NCBI GenBank assembly: GCA_018335335.1
Contig: JAGXKG010000001.1
Coordinates: forward strand, 379,600 to 443,599
DNA from: Candidatus Thorarchaeota archaeon
GTDB taxonomy: Archaea; Asgardarchaeota; Thorarchaeia; Thorarchaeales; Thorarchaeaceae
Direction of reading: 5' to 3'
Length of the DNA stretch: 64,000 nucleotides
Shown here: positions 1 through 7,318 of the stretch, in pieces
Position numbering within the stretch: position 1 is the first letter of the stretch
How the letters are laid out: every line of letters begins with the position of its first letter
Made by a program: the position numbers and the translations under genes
Notes under the pieces: generated by a model
Seen by the model: only the letters and a program-made list of their open reading frames with translations
The model's database searches: none
Told to the model about the DNA's origin: nothing

Positions 1-120
1 GCCGAACCCCGGGGTTTACGAGTGTCGCCATGACGACGTCATTTAATGACCCGCTCTTCACAGACTCGAAATGAGCCTAGATCTGGAGCCCGTCGCCATA
101 CCGGACTAGGCCACCTTCCC
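1..120 (-). tRNA. tRNA-Trp(CCA), partial, with canonical intron
   Basis: Read on the minus strand from 120, the acceptor strand GGGAAGG, D-arm GCC/GGC, anticodon stem ACGGG/CTCGT and anticodon CCA (84-86) identify tRNA-Trp. The anticodon stem closes only if about 59 nt (24-82) are removed between tRNA positions 37 and 38, the usual archaeal intron site cut by the splicing endonuclease. The T-stem begins (CGGGG then TTC), but the 3' half lies outside the window, so acceptor pairing cannot be confirmed. I did not find convincing box C/D guide motifs in the intron. Confidence 0.85.
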
Positions 121-364
121 GTGCAGGACAGACGTGTGAAAGGCCTACAAGTTACCGAGCTAATCACAGTCTGTGTAGATAGGGGCAATAGGAGGTTCGG
201 ATATGAAGTTTTCGCCAAGGGAATCAATTGTGGCCATGTGCCACCGGAAGCAAAAGGTTTAGCATTGAAAAACACAATCACCTACCTGCCCTAGAACCCG
301 GGAAAAACACGAACTATGTATGAACGGGATTCCAAACCAACGTGACGGTTACCAGGTGATGAAC

Positions 365-1054
365 ATGACGGACGATGATATGGTTTTGCAGCGGATAGCT
401 GGCGTAGACGAAGCCGGGCGCGGTCCCATGATTGGTCCTATGGTCATCTGTGGTGTGACGTTTGAAGCAGCGGATATCCAGCATCTTGAAACTCTTGGAG
501 TCAAAGACTCGAAATTACTGACCGCAAAGAGACGGGAGGAGCTGTATGAACACATCTCGGAGCTGGCGGAAAACACCGTTATCACATCCATATCAGCTGC
601 TGAGATAGATGATGCTCGGAAACGAGGTATCTCGCTGAATGATATCGAGCTCGATGCCTTTGTCTCGACCATAAATGAGCTGCAACCTTCCGAGGTATTT
701 GTGGACGCGGCAGATGTTGATGCAGATAGATTTGGAAGGCAGATTATCGAACGGTGCACTCTGACTCCCAATTGCAGAGTTGTCTCAGAGCACAGAGCTG
801 ACATCACGTATCCGGTAGTTTCGGCTGCATCAGTACTTGCAAAAGTTGAACGCGACCAGCGGATAAAGGAACTACATGCCATTCATGGCGATTTTGGTTC
901 TGGATACCCCTCTGACTCTGTTAGTGTGGGATTCATCCAATCAGTGGTTTCGGAAACTGGAGATGTACCAGAAATTGTTAGACGTACATGGAGTCCGGTC
1001 CGAAAAATCATGTTGGATGCGAAGACGACACAATCCCAGCTTGACTCCTTCTAG
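365..1054 (+). CDS. rnhB: Ribonuclease HII
   Basis: RNase HII (229 aa) cleaves the RNA strand of RNA-DNA hybrids and nicks at ribonucleotides embedded in DNA, in the cytoplasm. The four metal-binding acidic residues are visible: D15 and E16 in GVDEAGRGP, D114 in VFVDAADVD and D146 in HRADITYP. The KDSKLL motif and a C-terminal GSGYPSD segment also fit the family, and the length is normal. I chose the ATG at 365 because AGGTGAT (354-360) lies four bases upstream; an in-frame ATG at 359 and a further start at 320 are less well placed. It converges on the regulator gene next door, with one base between stop codons. Confidence 0.96.
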   Translation: MTDDDMVLQRIAGVDEAGRGPMIGPMVICGVTFEAADIQHLETLGVKDSKLLTAKRREELYEHISELAENTVITSISAAEIDDARKRGISLNDIELDAFVSTINELQPSEVFVDAADVDADRFGRQIIERCTLTPNCRVVSEHRADITYPVVSAASVLAKVERDQRIKELHAIHGDFGSGYPSDSVSVGFIQSVVSETGDVPEIVRRTWSPVRKIMLDAKTTQSQLDSF

Positions 1055-1055
1055 C

Positions 1056-2015
1056 CTACTTCTCAGAACGCTCTGCGATTATTTTCTTGAGTTCGTCGGG
1101 TTTCTCAATATCTCCCAGCTCAAGTTGTCTGATGACTGGTAGTTCAGCCAAGCATTCCTCTGCCTTACCTTCTTCTACAATGATTACTGCGCTACTGTCA
1201 GTGACATCCGACACGCTTCTGAGAATATCTGTCCGTTTCTTAAGGGCCCAGCTTCGAATTGAACCAACACTCGACATGAGAGGCGGTCCTTCTTCCTTTG
1301 CAGCTAGGTGAAATGGTGCCCTATCCGTCCATAGGACTCTCATTCCCAACTTCTTGAAGAACTCATTGACACGACTCTCAAAGGTGGCCGGGCTGGGTTC
1401 TTGAGGAGACACATCCTTTCTTTGAATTACTTCTTCTTCAAAGAGGTTTAACGGAACTACCAAGTCAGCGTCAAATACTTGCTCAAGACGTTCCGCTACA
1501 TCCTTACTTACATCAACTTCATCCTTCTCATATGATAGAATCGTCCGTGTGGAGACTTCGACACTATCTGCGAGTTCTTCCTTTGTCATACTTCTTGATT
1601 GTCTGAGATCTTTCAACTTGGCTCCATCAATCGAGACAAACCTACCCCCTCTCTGTATGAACTCCTTGGGCATATCCTTCTCAGTAACGATGCTATTGAA
1701 GCTTTTAGGCTCGATTGTTGGTACACCATATCGTCTATAGACGACGCCAGTATCCAGTTTTCCTCTTCTGGTTTTCCGACCGATGATGACTGGAGTCGCT
1801 TCAAAGAAGTGCGCAACTAGCTGAAGGGCTAAAGCGTCTTCTTTGGTGAGGGCATCTACATTTGTAAGCACCTTAATCAATAGCAACTGATTCCCTCTTC
1901 GTGCGACCATATCAAAACAAGTTGGTCTCACATCGCATTTCGTTGAAAGGTTAAATCCAGCATCATCTAGTTGTGATTTGATTTCCTGAATCAGCTGAAC
2001 TCTAGACTTTGTCAT
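1056..2015 (-). CDS. Archaeal HTH transcriptional regulator with N-terminal nuclease-like domain
   Basis: A 319-aa protein of a widespread archaeal family annotated as putative HTH-type regulators. Residues about 1-115 look like a restriction-endonuclease-like alpha/beta domain (segments such as DMVARRGNQLLLIKVL). Residues about 127-182 form a Cro/C1-type helix-turn-helix (LKDLRQSRSMTKEELADSV). A C-terminal domain of about 120 residues follows. The family's target genes are not known to me. It is transcribed alone towards rnhB, with an AT-rich 80-bp upstream stretch. The architecture call is firm; the role as a DNA-binding regulator is inferred from the HTH. Confidence 0.85.
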   Translation of the reverse strand: MTKSRVQLIQEIKSQLDDAGFNLSTKCDVRPTCFDMVARRGNQLLLIKVLTNVDALTKEDALALQLVAHFFEATPVIIGRKTRRGKLDTGVVYRRYGVPTIEPKSFNSIVTEKDMPKEFIQRGGRFVSIDGAKLKDLRQSRSMTKEELADSVEVSTRTILSYEKDEVDVSKDVAERLEQVFDADLVVPLNLFEEEVIQRKDVSPQEPSPATFESRVNEFFKKLGMRVLWTDRAPFHLAAKEEGPPLMSSVGSIRSWALKKRTDILRSVSDVTDSSAVIIVEEGKAEECLAELPVIRQLELGDIEKPDELKKIIAERSEK

Positions 2016-2097
2016 GTTCTATATCAGATGTATTTTCTCATCTATGTATATCAGGCTAACTAAAGGTGCCATTCGATTCAAACCGAGTTGCTTTCTC

Positions 2098-2535
2098 TCA
2101 ACCTGTTCCGGTTGTTATTCCAAGGCAGGATGTTGAGGGGATTTTTCTCCGCAACTGCTGTACCTGAGGCCTGGCCAATCTATCACGAGTTTCCCATTTA
2201 TACAGATTTCCCCATTGTAGGTCAACATATCCTAGAATTTTATGTACGAGAAATAGAGTGTGTTTAGTCCCCGATATCGAGAAGATGCCAGCACCGAGGT
2301 CGATACGTCTCAGCAATACGATTGGCAAGATAATTTTATCATGGAATGGCTCCGGAACAAGATCTGCAAGTAGTTCCAGTTCAGATTTTTTGATTACGCT
2401 CTTCTTTCCCCCTCTGGTAACAAAATGAGGAGCATCTTCTTGCAAGGCCTCCTTGAGGGACAACCGAGTCGTGGGCAAATGATCGTTCAGGGATTCAATC
2501 TCCCGCTCTATTTTGCGTTCAATAAATGAACTCAG
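2098..2535 (-). CDS. UPF0216 (DUF61) family protein, probable CTG start
   Basis: A conserved archaeal protein of unknown function. The conserved core (KSELELLADLVPE, KIILPIVLLRR, ISGT near residue 90) matches UPF0216. The first standard start codon is a TTG at 2478, but the conserved N-terminus (FIERKIEREIESLNDHLP) continues in frame upstream. The only plausible start is a CTG at 2535, seven bases after GGAGG inside the end of the fibrillarin gene; the CTG overlaps the fibrillarin stop TGA. That start gives 145 aa. It is the last gene of the nop5-fibrillarin operon, which suggests a link to RNA modification, though this is only context. The exact start is uncertain. Confidence 0.8.
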   Translation of the reverse strand: MSSFIERKIEREIESLNDHLPTTRLSLKEALQEDAPHFVTRGGKKSVIKKSELELLADLVPEPFHDKIILPIVLLRRIDLGAGIFSISGTKHTLFLVHKILGYVDLQWGNLYKWETRDRLARPQVQQLRRKIPSTSCLGITTGTG

Positions 2536-3230
2536 ACGAATTCCTCCTTGACTCGGGTTACCACCATCGAATGTGCCTTCTCTAGGGGCTCCAAATTAAC
2601 ACGTTCCATTACTTCAAGGCCATAATCGTCCAGCTCGGCAACCACTTGTTTGTAGATACTCTGAATATCCTTAGCAGCATCTATACTGCGCGCCTTAACA
2701 GCAATCATACCCCACGCACCGTATGAGCAGAATTTCCTGAGGTTTTCGTATAGAATTCGGGCTTGATTCACCTGAGCAATATCTTGGTACACTACATCGA
2801 TGATGCCCATCAGAAATGGCGCGTATCTATTTGGATGCCTGGCATCATCAACGATTGGCACGATATTATCTCGCTCTTCTGATAGAGCAATCAGTTCTCT
2901 AGCTGTTCTAGCTGAGAATTCGACCGCATAGACAACGCCATTCGGGCCTACAATATCTGAAACATGACTTACAGTAGTTCCAGAAGCTGCTCCTAGGTAC
3001 AATACTCTAGAACCTGGTTGGATAGGCATATGTCTAACCCCCTTAATGATAGCTGCAGCTAGCTTTGACCTGTTAGCTGACCAAGCCCTGTACTCTTTGT
3101 CACCAACCTGAATCAGTTTCTCACCATAGACTTTCTTTCCTGATACCAATGATTGAGTCCAGAGTTTCAGTTTTTGTTTCTGCTTGCTCTTGAATACACC
3201 CGGAAACTTGTATTCCTCTATTTCTTCCAT
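2532..3230 (-). CDS. flpA: Fibrillarin-like rRNA/tRNA 2'-O-methyltransferase
   Basis: The 232-aa catalytic subunit of the box C/D small RNP, which 2'-O-methylates rRNA and tRNA at sites chosen by guide RNAs, using S-adenosylmethionine. A short N-terminal beta region (about 1-70) precedes a Rossmann methyltransferase domain with the SAM-binding loop YLGAASGTTVSHVSD (about 89-103), the acidic strand end YAVEF, and the DVVYQDIAQ segment carrying a catalytic aspartate. The gene sits two bases downstream of nop5, its scaffold partner, and its 3' end supplies the ribosome-binding site of the next gene. It is full-length for the archaeal family. Confidence 0.97.
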   Translation of the reverse strand: MEEIEEYKFPGVFKSKQKQKLKLWTQSLVSGKKVYGEKLIQVGDKEYRAWSANRSKLAAAIIKGVRHMPIQPGSRVLYLGAASGTTVSHVSDIVGPNGVVYAVEFSARTARELIALSEERDNIVPIVDDARHPNRYAPFLMGIIDVVYQDIAQVNQARILYENLRKFCSYGAWGMIAVKARSIDAAKDIQSIYKQVVAELDDYGLEVMERVNLEPLEKAHSMVVTRVKEEFV

Positions 3231-3231
3231 T

Positions 3232-4422
3232 TCACTTCCCCCCTTTATCTTTCTCCGCCCTATCTGGCGGCTCAGGGTATTTCTGTTGGATCTCTGCTAT
3301 CTTCTCTTCGAATTGCGCCCTGAGTTTTGCTCCAATATTCCGTTTTGAATACGCGTCCACTCGTGCAGCAATCGACAATTTGCCTGCTAGAGCTCTAGAA
3401 ATATTTCCCCTTTGCCAGTAGGGAGCTGTATGGATTTCTGGCACCCGATATATTATACCGTGTTTGGGCGGATTTGCCCCTGTTTTGAGACTCCTGAACA
3501 GGGCCTTCTCTGCCCCGTAAACCTGAACAGTGCTTGATGGTTTACTGGCCAGTTCCTTCAGGGATCCAGCATGGCTAAGAAGTCTCGCTGCAATGAGTGG
3601 GTCCACCAGAGTCGACATATTCGGCGCCACTTCAGTCATGGTCTTCTCGACATATTCCTGAAGATTCTCTCTGAGATTGATAAGTCGAACCAGAGATCCC
3701 GCAAGTTCAGAAATGATTTCAGCATCCTCTGGCCTGATATCTGCTCCAGTATCCTTGGTACGACTTGCAGAAATTGCTTCCACCTTCTTCTGGCTAAGAC
3801 CAAACTTGTCTAGATTCTCAGGGGTTATTTTGCCTTTGAGCCCAATTTCTGAAATTATTGTCGCTAGAGTTTTGGAGTCTTCTATCCTCTCGACAAGGGT
3901 CGGAAAGTGCAAGGAATACCATTCTCTTAAACGCATGTCCATCTCGTTTATGGCAGGATCTATCTCGTCAACGGAATCGATTGCCTGTTTCACAAGCAAA
4001 TCTCTTCGCTCGGTTGCTGCTCGTATTCTGTCTCTTGCAATATGCACAGCCACTTCTTTCCTGAAATGTATGGACTCCTCTTCTGATTCTACAAGGTTCT
4101 GCTCTATGAGTTCTTTCTCGCCTGTAGCCCTGAACCATTTGATGGGGGAGCTGACCTCGTCAACCTCTACTTGCAAATCGGTCTCGTCTTGGAGTGCCTT
4201 TTTCAACCAACGGGTCTCTACAACGACTATTGTATCATTATCACGCGGAATTCCATTGGTCATAGCTTTCAGTAAATCTGTCGGTTTTCCCCGCCGTATT
4301 GAAATAAGATTACTTGCCGCTACTTCGATATCTGGATATGCCATCTGCTTGGCTACGATGTTACTCTCCTTATCAAGCAGGAAAGCTCCAAGAGCGTTGA
4401 GTGTGAGATAGACCCGCGTCAT
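3232..4422 (-). CDS. nop5: C/D box RNP scaffold protein Nop5 (Nop56/58-like)
   Basis: A 396-aa scaffold that bridges fibrillarin and L7Ae on box C/D guide RNAs. The N-terminal fibrillarin-binding domain spans about 1-110, a long coiled-coil region about 110-240, and the Nop RNA-binding domain about 245-380 with the signature GAEKALFRSLKTG and the PPKHGIIYRVPEI segment. A Lys-rich tail follows, as in other archaeal Nop5 proteins. Its ATG overlaps the stop of a 36-aa ORF upstream (ATGA), and its stop lies just before fibrillarin, so all appear co-transcribed and translationally coupled. Confidence 0.97.
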   Translation of the reverse strand: MTRVYLTLNALGAFLLDKESNIVAKQMAYPDIEVAASNLISIRRGKPTDLLKAMTNGIPRDNDTIVVVETRWLKKALQDETDLQVEVDEVSSPIKWFRATGEKELIEQNLVESEEESIHFRKEVAVHIARDRIRAATERRDLLVKQAIDSVDEIDPAINEMDMRLREWYSLHFPTLVERIEDSKTLATIISEIGLKGKITPENLDKFGLSQKKVEAISASRTKDTGADIRPEDAEIISELAGSLVRLINLRENLQEYVEKTMTEVAPNMSTLVDPLIAARLLSHAGSLKELASKPSSTVQVYGAEKALFRSLKTGANPPKHGIIYRVPEIHTAPYWQRGNISRALAGKLSIAARVDAYSKRNIGAKLRAQFEEKIAEIQQKYPEPPDRAEKDKGGK

Positions 4423-4529
4423 ATATCGTCTCTCGCTATTTCTTCGGTTAATTCATCGAATAAGTGTGTTGGCAACCCCGGCAAAAACACTACTGGCCGG
4501 TCACACTGCAAATCTAGCCTCCCGTGCAT
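4419..4529 (-). CDS. 36-aa ORF overlapping the nop5 start
   Basis: An ATG at 4529, preceded by AGGA with a five-base spacer, opens a 36-codon frame whose TGA overlaps the nop5 ATG as ATGA. The peptide begins MHGRLDLQCDRPVVFLPG and ends in an acidic helix-like stretch (LFDELTEEIARDDI). I do not recognise it. The overlap geometry is typical of coupled genes in this window, and the composition looks protein-like, but the short length leaves open a leader peptide or chance. An in-frame TTG further upstream could lengthen it by eight residues. Confidence 0.45.
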   Translation of the reverse strand: MHGRLDLQCDRPVVFLPGLPTHLFDELTEEIARDDI

Positions 4530-4546
4530 TTTTGTCCTACAACGAA

Positions 4547-4842
4547 TCAAACTGGATTTAGATACACCTCAACCCTCGCAGAAACAACATATGATGCGTT
4601 TTCATTTGAATCGTCAGTAATCGTAACCCCCAGAGATAGGTACCTGCTCCATCTAGTTGATGATGGACGCCAGTTCCTGTGAGGTTTATTGCGTAAAGGG
4701 TCGGCTCAAAATCCCCAACACTGCCCGGATGAGCAATGTGCTCGAAGATACCAGCTGCAACTATTGAGAGCCCTATCAACAATACGATTTGATGTGGCTC
4801 TATCCAGTGGGACTTCTCTTTGATTCCTCTTAACCAACTCAT
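4547..4842 (-). pseudogene. Small membrane-anchored protein with a one-base frameshift
   Basis: The ATG at 4842 follows GGGGGAT and opens a frame with a hydrophobic segment at about residues 18-36 (IVLLIGLSIVAAGIFEHIA), then an extracellular-looking region. After about residue 70 the frame degenerates into a basic, low-quality tail. Inserting one base at the run of five Gs on the coding strand (4627-4631 on the plus strand) restores a natural polar ending, VTITDDSNENASYVVSA, and a stop at 4547, giving 98 aa. This is either an assembly error at a homopolymer or a real frameshift. The function is unknown; one membrane helix plus a small beta-rich domain is inferred. Confidence 0.55.
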
Positions 4843-5040
4843 CTTGATCCCCCATCATTTCTGTTCGTATTACAGAAGCTTCCGCAGATTGAATGGACAA
4901 TTCACTTCACGTATCTTCCCTCAACATAAATAGAACCAGCCGAATAAGTGTAGCGGTGGTTCTTACTGGGAAACTGAATTCTCTTCACTTTCGCTGGTCT
5001 TATTACTCTGATATGGCTTTAGGCATCTAACGGTGATCTG

Positions 5041-5910
5041 GTGAAAATCGAGGGATACTGGCTTGCATCAGGTATTCTCGGGGTTACTGGTGCCATTATG
5101 GCACGGGTGGCAAGAAAAGGGGCTGATGTTGTTGTAACCAAATCTGTGGGCTTGGAACCCAGAAAAGGCTACCCAGGGCCGAACATCACGGTATCCCATT
5201 CAGGTTTACTGAACGCGGTAGGCCTTACCAATCCTGGTATTGATAGTTTTCTAGATGAACTCCGAATTCTGAAAAGACACAACATCCCCTTTGTCATCAG
5301 CGTATTTGGCCGCACAGAGAAGGAAATTTCTCAAGTAGCCCGGATAGCAGTAGAAGCTGAACCCTCTGCTCTTGAGCTCAACCTTTCTTGTCCACATGCA
5401 GAAATAAGTCAAATCGCCCACAGTACCAAGCTGACTGGGGATTTTGTGAGTGCAGTCAAAGATACCGTGAGTATTCCGGTTTTCGCAAAATTAACTCCAA
5501 ACGCCAGTGATATTGTGGCTGTAGGACTGGCGGCGGAAGAAGCAGGTGCAGATGCCATCGTAGCCATCAATACGGTCCAAGGCATGAAGATAGATATCAC
5601 GCAGAAAGCTCCAGTCTTAGCCAACAAAGTCGGAGGCCTTTCTGGCCCACCTATCTTCCCTGTTGCTGTGCGCTGCATCTACGATCTCTATCATGCTGTG
5701 TCTATACCCATAATCGGTGTAGGTGGTGTATCCACCTGGGAAGACGCAGTAGAAATGCATCTGGCTGGGGCAAGCGCTATTCAAATTGGGACAGCAACGC
5801 TTCGTGGGCTGGATGTGTTTGCAGATATTCAAGAGGGAGTGGAGGAATACTTGGTTCGTGAAGGATTCAGCAAGACCTCTGAAATAGTTGGTCTCGCAGG
5901 AGGGAACTAG
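5041..5910 (+). CDS. pyrD: Dihydroorotate dehydrogenase, catalytic subunit (class 1B type)
   Basis: Oxidises dihydroorotate to orotate in pyrimidine synthesis, using FMN in a TIM barrel and passing electrons to PyrK. The 289-aa product shows LASGILG at the N-terminus, the active-site segment ELNLSCPH, lysine-containing strand VFAKLTPNA, and the phosphate-binding loops IIGVGGVSTWEDA and AIQIGTA. The start is GTG at 5041, with GGTGAT three bases upstream and an in-frame stop just before. The N-terminus is a little shorter than usual. The stop is one base before the pyrK start, so the two subunits are co-translated. Confidence 0.95.
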   Translation: MKIEGYWLASGILGVTGAIMARVARKGADVVVTKSVGLEPRKGYPGPNITVSHSGLLNAVGLTNPGIDSFLDELRILKRHNIPFVISVFGRTEKEISQVARIAVEAEPSALELNLSCPHAEISQIAHSTKLTGDFVSAVKDTVSIPVFAKLTPNASDIVAVGLAAEEAGADAIVAINTVQGMKIDITQKAPVLANKVGGLSGPPIFPVAVRCIYDLYHAVSIPIIGVGGVSTWEDAVEMHLAGASAIQIGTATLRGLDVFADIQEGVEEYLVREGFSKTSEIVGLAGGN

Positions 5911-5911
5911 C

Positions 5912-6733
5912 ATGGACTTGAAACAAGAAGTTGGGAATCCCACATCTATTCGGATTACTCGGATTGTTAAGGAAAACCGAAGCTGTCACACATTATATTT
6001 CGATATTCCTTGGAGTGATTGTTCTATTCAGCCGGGACAATTCATTATGGTTTGGATACGGGGTGTGGACGAAATCCCCATGGGTATCTGCTACCATGAT
6101 GACAAAGAAATGGCAATGACTGTAAAACGGGTGGGCAAAGCTACGGAAGCTCTACAGGCTCTCCAACCCGGAGACTATGTTGGCGTAAGAGGGCCCTTTG
6201 GCAATGGTTTTACTTTGAACTGCAAGAATCCATTGCTCATAGGAGGCGGAATCGGAATGGCTCCTCTTCGGTATCTCACACAACCACTTCTTCACGTGGG
6301 CTCCAATGTAACACTACTTGTAGCAGCCAAGACCGAAAGTGAACTACTGCTCTATGATTTTGAGAATCGTGCTTCAAACAATTTCAAGCTGAAAATAGCA
6401 ACAGATGACGGGTCACGAGGTTTTGAGACACTCGCTACAGAACTGGCAGACTCACTCTTAAAAAAGAACGATTTTGATAGGATCTATGCATGCGGCCCAG
6501 AGCTCATGATGGCTGGCCTTCTCACCTTGGCCCTGGATTACGGAATCCCTTTGGAGGCATCGCTTGAGAGGTACATGAAATGTGGCTGCGGTATTTGCGG
6601 TACCTGCGCAATGGATCCACGGGGTCTTATGGTATGTGTTGATGGACCTGTCTTCTCGGACGAACAACTCCAGAACATCGATGAATTCGGATCATATACT
6701 CGTGATTCTACCGGGCAAAGACGCCCTCTATAA
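5912..6733 (+). CDS. pyrK: Dihydroorotate dehydrogenase electron transfer subunit
   Basis: The 273-aa FAD and [2Fe-2S] subunit that links PyrD to NAD. An N-terminal ferredoxin-reductase beta barrel (about 10-95) is followed by a nucleotide-binding domain with LLIGGGIGMAPL (about 105). The C-terminal cluster motif MKCGCGICGTCAMDP ends with a fourth cysteine in LMVCVDGP. The ATG at 5912 was chosen because GGAGGG lies just upstream; an earlier start at 5888 would overlap pyrD by 23 bases. The gene ends in a stretch without obvious T-run, with hairpins some 200 bases further on. Confidence 0.94.
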   Translation: MDLKQEVGNPTSIRITRIVKENRSCHTLYFDIPWSDCSIQPGQFIMVWIRGVDEIPMGICYHDDKEMAMTVKRVGKATEALQALQPGDYVGVRGPFGNGFTLNCKNPLLIGGGIGMAPLRYLTQPLLHVGSNVTLLVAAKTESELLLYDFENRASNNFKLKIATDDGSRGFETLATELADSLLKKNDFDRIYACGPELMMAGLLTLALDYGIPLEASLERYMKCGCGICGTCAMDPRGLMVCVDGPVFSDEQLQNIDEFGSYTRDSTGQRRPL

Positions 6734-7027
6734 CGAGAGAAATCAGCTCTCAAGAATCTCTGGTTCCCTTGCTCCATCGTAGTGGAAGTACAAGATGATC
6801 TATTCGAAGAAACAGGTGCAGTCATTCCAAACCAGATTCATTCTTGGCATGCATCAGAAATTGTGTCGTCTGGTGATCTTATCAATCAAAATTTGTCTCT
6901 AGTGGTGAAAAAGAAAGGATTTTGACTTGGTATTCATGGTACCAAGTCGGGCGGAAAAATTAAGCTAAACCAAAATTGCAGTTATGCTTCTTGAAGAAGC
7001 ATGGAAAGGTTCGCGAAAGCCGCTTGA
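6734..7027. other. Gene-free interval between pyrK and eS30, with two inverted repeats
   Basis: No convincing reading frame lies here on either strand. Two inverted repeats stand out: GACTTGGTA (6924-6932) with TACCAAGTC (6940-6948), a perfect 9-bp stem with a 7-base loop, and GCTTCTT (6986-6992) with AAGAAGC (6994-7000), separated by one base. They lie between the 3' ends of two convergent genes and may act as 3'-end or processing structures; neither has a clear T-run on either strand. Confidence 0.5.
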
Positions 7028-7183
7028 TTAGCGACCTTTGACCTTGCCTTTAACAAACCGCTTGATGTAGTTCTTCTTGTTTCTTACGCGGGGAATCGGG
7101 GAATGGCGTTCCTTGCCGTCAACTTTTGGTGTCTGCTCCCTAACTTTGCCCGCTTTTGTCAATGAACCGTGTGATCCAGGCAT
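7028..7183 (-). CDS. Small ribosomal subunit protein eS30
   Basis: A 51-codon minus-strand gene encodes a Lys/Arg-rich protein. The start [20 protein letters not shown] and the later [13 protein letters not shown] are the conserved blocks of eukaryotic/archaeal ribosomal protein S30e, and the length is typical for archaeal versions without the ubiquitin-like fusion partner of animals. GAGG lies upstream; an in-frame ATG at 7186 immediately precedes the chosen one, so the start could be one codon longer. A TATA-like TTATAA lies about 45 bases upstream. It is divergently arranged with elp3. Confidence 0.95.
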   Translation of the reverse strand: MPGSHGSLTKAGKVREQTPKVDGKERHSPIPRVRNKKNYIKRFVKGKVKGR

Positions 7184-7228
7184 CATTCATTCCTCTTTAT
7201 CTTCTAATGTGAAATTCGTAAATTGGTG

Positions 7229-7236
7229 TTATAAGG
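7229..7236. promoter_or_regulatory. TATA box possibly shared by eS30 and elp3
   Basis: TTATAAGG contains the palindrome TTATAA. On the minus strand it lies about 45 bases upstream of the eS30 start. On the plus strand the expected transcription start would be near 7258, which argues that elp3 begins at the ATG at 7319 and not at 7250. One box could serve both directions; separate elements cannot be excluded. Confidence 0.4.
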
Positions 7237-7318
7237 CTATTCACTTGGCATGGCCAGTTCCCTGTTTTTAGTGACAACCAATGATATTAAACTGCAAAAT
7301 ACAGAACCTGGAAACGTC

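Noticed and set aside
46-294. 82-codon plus-strand frame over the tRNA-Trp gene and the gap before rnhB
   Set aside because: It runs antisense through the tRNA-Trp structure and has no family signal; the open frame is a by-product of the tRNA and flanking sequence.
3677-4411. Long plus-strand frame antisense to nop5
   Set aside because: Ser/Leu-rich shadow translation of a well-supported gene on the other strand.
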